Below are positions 62,338 to 64,000 of a stretch of DNA of 64,000 bases, piece by piece. The number at the start of each line of letters is the position of its first letter. Position 1 is the stretch's first letter. The stretch covers positions 357,308 through 421,307 of the forward strand of contig NZ_KK211278.1 of assembly GCF_000621445.1 (NCBI RefSeq). Reading direction: 5' to 3'. The notes beneath the pieces were generated by a model, which worked only from the letters and a program-made list of their open reading frames with translations, had not been told where the DNA came from and made no database searches. Made by a program: the position numbers and the translations under genes. Source of the DNA: Alkalihalobacillus bogoriensis ATCC BAA-922 (lineage in GTDB: Bacteria; Bacillota; Bacilli; Bacillales; Bacillaceae_F).

Positions 62338-62954
62338 TGGAAAAAGTAATGGAGAAAAGAAGAATGATGTTCAAAGTTATTTTTCTTTTCCTTTTTCATC
62401 TTGGGCTTTACCTTTTTGTTGTGAATGGTTCTTTTTTTCTGAGCGGTTTTTTTAGTGTAAAGCCAATGGATGAAGTAAGTATCGTTTCAGTCAGGGAGGC
62501 AAAAACAAAAGCAACATATCAACAATATAAGCAAATGGATCAAAAGAGACCGGCAGTGGGAGAGGAATATGCTACACTTGTTATCCCTAAATTAAATGCT
62601 AGTATTCCTGTTTTTTACGGTGTAGAAGAAGAACAGCTTAGAAAAGGCGTTGGCCATATACCACAAACAGCGATGCCTGGGGAACAAAATAATACGGTTC
62701 TATCTGGACACCGTGATACTGTATTCAGAAAGTTAGGTGAACTTGATGTTGGGGATGACCTTTCGATTGTGACAGACCATTCCGTTTTTACTTATGTTAT
62801 TCGGAAGATTCGAATTGTAGATAAAAATGATACAACTGTTGTTGTCCCTAAACCAAAAGCGACATTAACGGTAACGACATGTTATCCGTTTCAGTTTATC
62901 GGCAATGCCCCGAACCGTTATGTGCTCATTGCAGATGGAATCAAATATGATTAG
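62334..62954 (+). CDS. Class D sortase
   Basis: A 206-residue transpeptidase: an N-terminal membrane helix (about 12-35), then the sortase barrel with catalytic His in LSGHRDTVF, Cys in VTTCYPF and Arg in APNRYVLIADG. It should cut the LPETA signal of the preceding surface protein and join it to the cell wall. The ATG at 62334 overlaps the previous stop by 4 bases; a second ATG at 62364 has a better spaced TGGAG site and may be the true start. Confidence 0.88.
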   Translation: MMEKVMEKRRMMFKVIFLFLFHLGLYLFVVNGSFFLSGFFSVKPMDEVSIVSVREAKTKATYQQYKQMDQKRPAVGEEYATLVIPKLNASIPVFYGVEEEQLRKGVGHIPQTAMPGEQNNTVLSGHRDTVFRKLGELDVGDDLSIVTDHSVFTYVIRKIRIVDKNDTTVVVPKPKATLTVTTCYPFQFIGNAPNRYVLIADGIKYD

Positions 62955-62996
62955 AGTGTCCTATTGAGTGAATAGCTTTTTAGGGCACTTATTTTT
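62955..62996 (+). terminator. Terminator of the sortase operon
   Basis: AGTGTCCTA and TAGGGCACT (one G-U pair) form a 9-bp stem followed by TATTTTTT. The next 200 bases hold nothing I recognise. Confidence 0.7.
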
Positions 62997-63210
62997 TACC
63001 TATTTGTTAGAGGTTGTTTAGGAGACTGAATGAAAAGTGAAAATATATGAAAAAAGTCACCGGATAATAGGTTCTTTATGGAGGGAAGCTAAACATTTTT
63101 AAATCTCTTTGTAATTTTTTAGAGGAAATTTGGGTTCTATGGATAAATGAAAGAAGTGGAGTTTTTCTATTCGGAAAAAATGTTTGAATGATGTTAGGGG
63201 TGAAAAATAT

Positions 63211-63726
63211 TTGGAAGTGAAAATAGTAACTCGAAATGCCTGTGCTTTATTTGCAAAGCAAGCTGTCCGAAAAGGTGGCAATGAAGAATTAGGAAAAGAG
63301 CTACGATTAGCATGGAAAGAGCTTCAAAACGAGATTAAACAACACGACATTAACGTGAATAATAATGATATAGGGTATGTTTTAAGCTCAAATGTAAATG
63401 AAACATCCAATCAAGAGGTAGAACTTTGGGTGGGAGTAGAAGTTGAAAAGGGAGAAATGGAGAAAGGAACCGTTACACGAATCTCGATCCCTGAGCAACA
63501 ATATGCATCAATTACATGTAGAGGTAATGCAAATCAATTACAACGCACTTATGAATTTCTTTATCATTGGTTAGCCGAGCATCAATTTAAAGTGACATCA
63601 GGAGAAGGGGTTTATAAACTTGAAGTAAATCGACTTCATCCTGTCAATCCTTTTGAACTACCAGCAGGGGAAGCGAATGAATTTGATTTTGATATTTTGT
63701 TTCCCATTCAACATAAAGCGATATAG
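63211..63726 (+). CDS. GyrI-like small-molecule-binding protein
   Basis: A 171-residue cytoplasmic protein of the GyrI-like/AraC effector-binding fold: LFAKQAVRKGGNEELGKELRLAWKELQNEI at the start, VELWVGVEVEKG in the middle and the C-terminal YEFLYHWLAEHQFK with FDFDILFPI. There is no DNA-binding domain. Members bind cationic drugs or other small molecules. TTG 63211 is chosen since TTAGGGGTG lies 8 bases upstream; the frame is open further to 63184. Confidence 0.75.
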   Translation: MEVKIVTRNACALFAKQAVRKGGNEELGKELRLAWKELQNEIKQHDINVNNNDIGYVLSSNVNETSNQEVELWVGVEVEKGEMEKGTVTRISIPEQQYASITCRGNANQLQRTYEFLYHWLAEHQFKVTSGEGVYKLEVNRLHPVNPFELPAGEANEFDFDILFPIQHKAI

Positions 63727-63768
63727 TGAGTTATGTTACTACTATTTGCACGGTGGTAATGTAACAAA

Positions 63769-63823
63769 AGAGGGGCTCTGTCCGCTAAGAACGTTTTTGT
63801 TCTTAGCGGACAGCCCCTTTTAT
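63769..63823 (+). terminator. Strong terminator after the GyrI-like gene
   Basis: Arms GGGGCTCTGTCCGCTAAGAA and TTCTTAGCGGACAGCCCC form an approximately 18-bp stem, with one unpaired spot, flanked by AAAA and TTTTATT; it could work in both directions. Confidence 0.9.
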
Positions 63824-63860
63824 TAAAAGAGAGGAAAAGGCGCTCCCGCGTTTTTCTTAA
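63824..63860. repeat. Dispersed intergenic repeat, type A (fragment)
   Basis: AAAAGAGAGGAAAAGGCGCTCCCGCGTTTTTCTTAA, broken here as GAGAGGAAAAGG, CGCTCCCGCG, TTTTTCTTAA, matches the 3' end of the type A element (GACGCTCCGCGTTTTTCTTA). Confidence 0.6.
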
Positions 63861-64000
63861 GCTTTATATATTTATTATGAAACGAACACGTCAAACTTCG
63901 TTAAATGCAGACATAGCCGTTGTTATTAATACAGTGGTGAAGGTCAAACGAGGAGAAAACGAAGCAAAAGTGTCCTTCATAAAGGCGATGAAGGACAAAA

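Noticed and set aside
63877..64000. Plus-strand frame from ATG 63877 open to the window end, and a minus-strand frame ending at 63891
   Set aside because: Neither has support: the plus-strand ATG lacks a ribosome site, and the minus-strand frame is only 36 codons of an unseen gene. The minus-strand one (ending ...SAFNEV) may be a real gene end, but it cannot be judged from this window.

Overview
The window looks like chromosomal DNA of a low-GC, Gram-positive, spore-former-type Bacillaceae, most likely an alkaliphilic or halotolerant Bacillus relative. The signs are AT-rich DNA, strong AGGAGG-type ribosome binding sites with many GTG and TTG starts, Bacillus-type regulators (TnrA, MarR/Hpr, CbpB), B12 and TPP riboswitches, and a close NaChBac-type voltage-gated sodium channel, a family known from alkaliphilic bacilli. 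No rRNA, tRNA, prophage, IS transposase or CRISPR array was seen.

Layout. 1-1041: end of a PepT-like peptidase and a MarR/Hpr-like regulator. 1135-6566: a motility island (FliK-like protein, FlhB C-terminal-like protein, FliS, flagellin, a small coiled-coil protein, YaaR), with two sequences matching sigma-D promoters. 6571-10749: CPBP protease, SRPBCC protein, NamA, CbpB, a small protein and a lipoprotein. 10844-16560: sulfate assimilation operon cysH-sat-cysP-cysC-sulfite reductase-DUF3906. 16745-21371: a translationally coupled TrxB-like/deacetylase/subtilase operon, and tnrA with a TnrA box. 21691-24593: siroheme operon (SumT-HemD fusion, SirB, SirC), which would serve the sulfite reductase. 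24706-26388: membrane-anchored trypsin-like protease and a PRC-barrel protein. 26391-38056: an eleven-gene anaerobic cobalamin operon (cbiH60-X-J-C-D-ET-L-F-G-A-cobT) behind a cobalamin riboswitch and terminator.

38076-42925: an ABC importer of the FecCD/BtuCDF type plus two SAM methyltransferases, one with an N-terminal rubredoxin domain. It sits next to the cobalamin genes but has its own promoter covered by a perfect Zur-type operator, so zinc rather than B12 may be the controlling signal. I consider this the best candidate for an undescribed system. 42996-47208: small secreted protein, YwaF-like membrane protein, V4R-STAS protein, ECF sigma factor with DUF4179 partner. 47281-49360: thiC with a TPP riboswitch. 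49508-51057: aspartokinase preceded by an Ile-rich 24-codon reading frame. 51730-59980: beta-glucosidase, a 34-residue membrane protein, a DeoR regulator, and a sugar/glycerophosphate-type ABC transporter operon with PHP and HAD hydrolases behind five 11-bp-spaced PhoP-like boxes. 60015-63726: SMR transporter, NaChBac-type channel with a sigma-D-like promoter, an acidic surface protein with an LPETA signal and its sortase, and a GyrI-like protein.

Three kinds of dispersed non-coding repeat occur between genes: a ~80-115 bp element (six full or partial copies, usually at gene ends), a hairpin element with GTTCGGAC-type arms (two copies), and a single 154-bp double palindrome. Operators and promoters were found by eye, and functions are inferred from protein motifs; no database search was possible.
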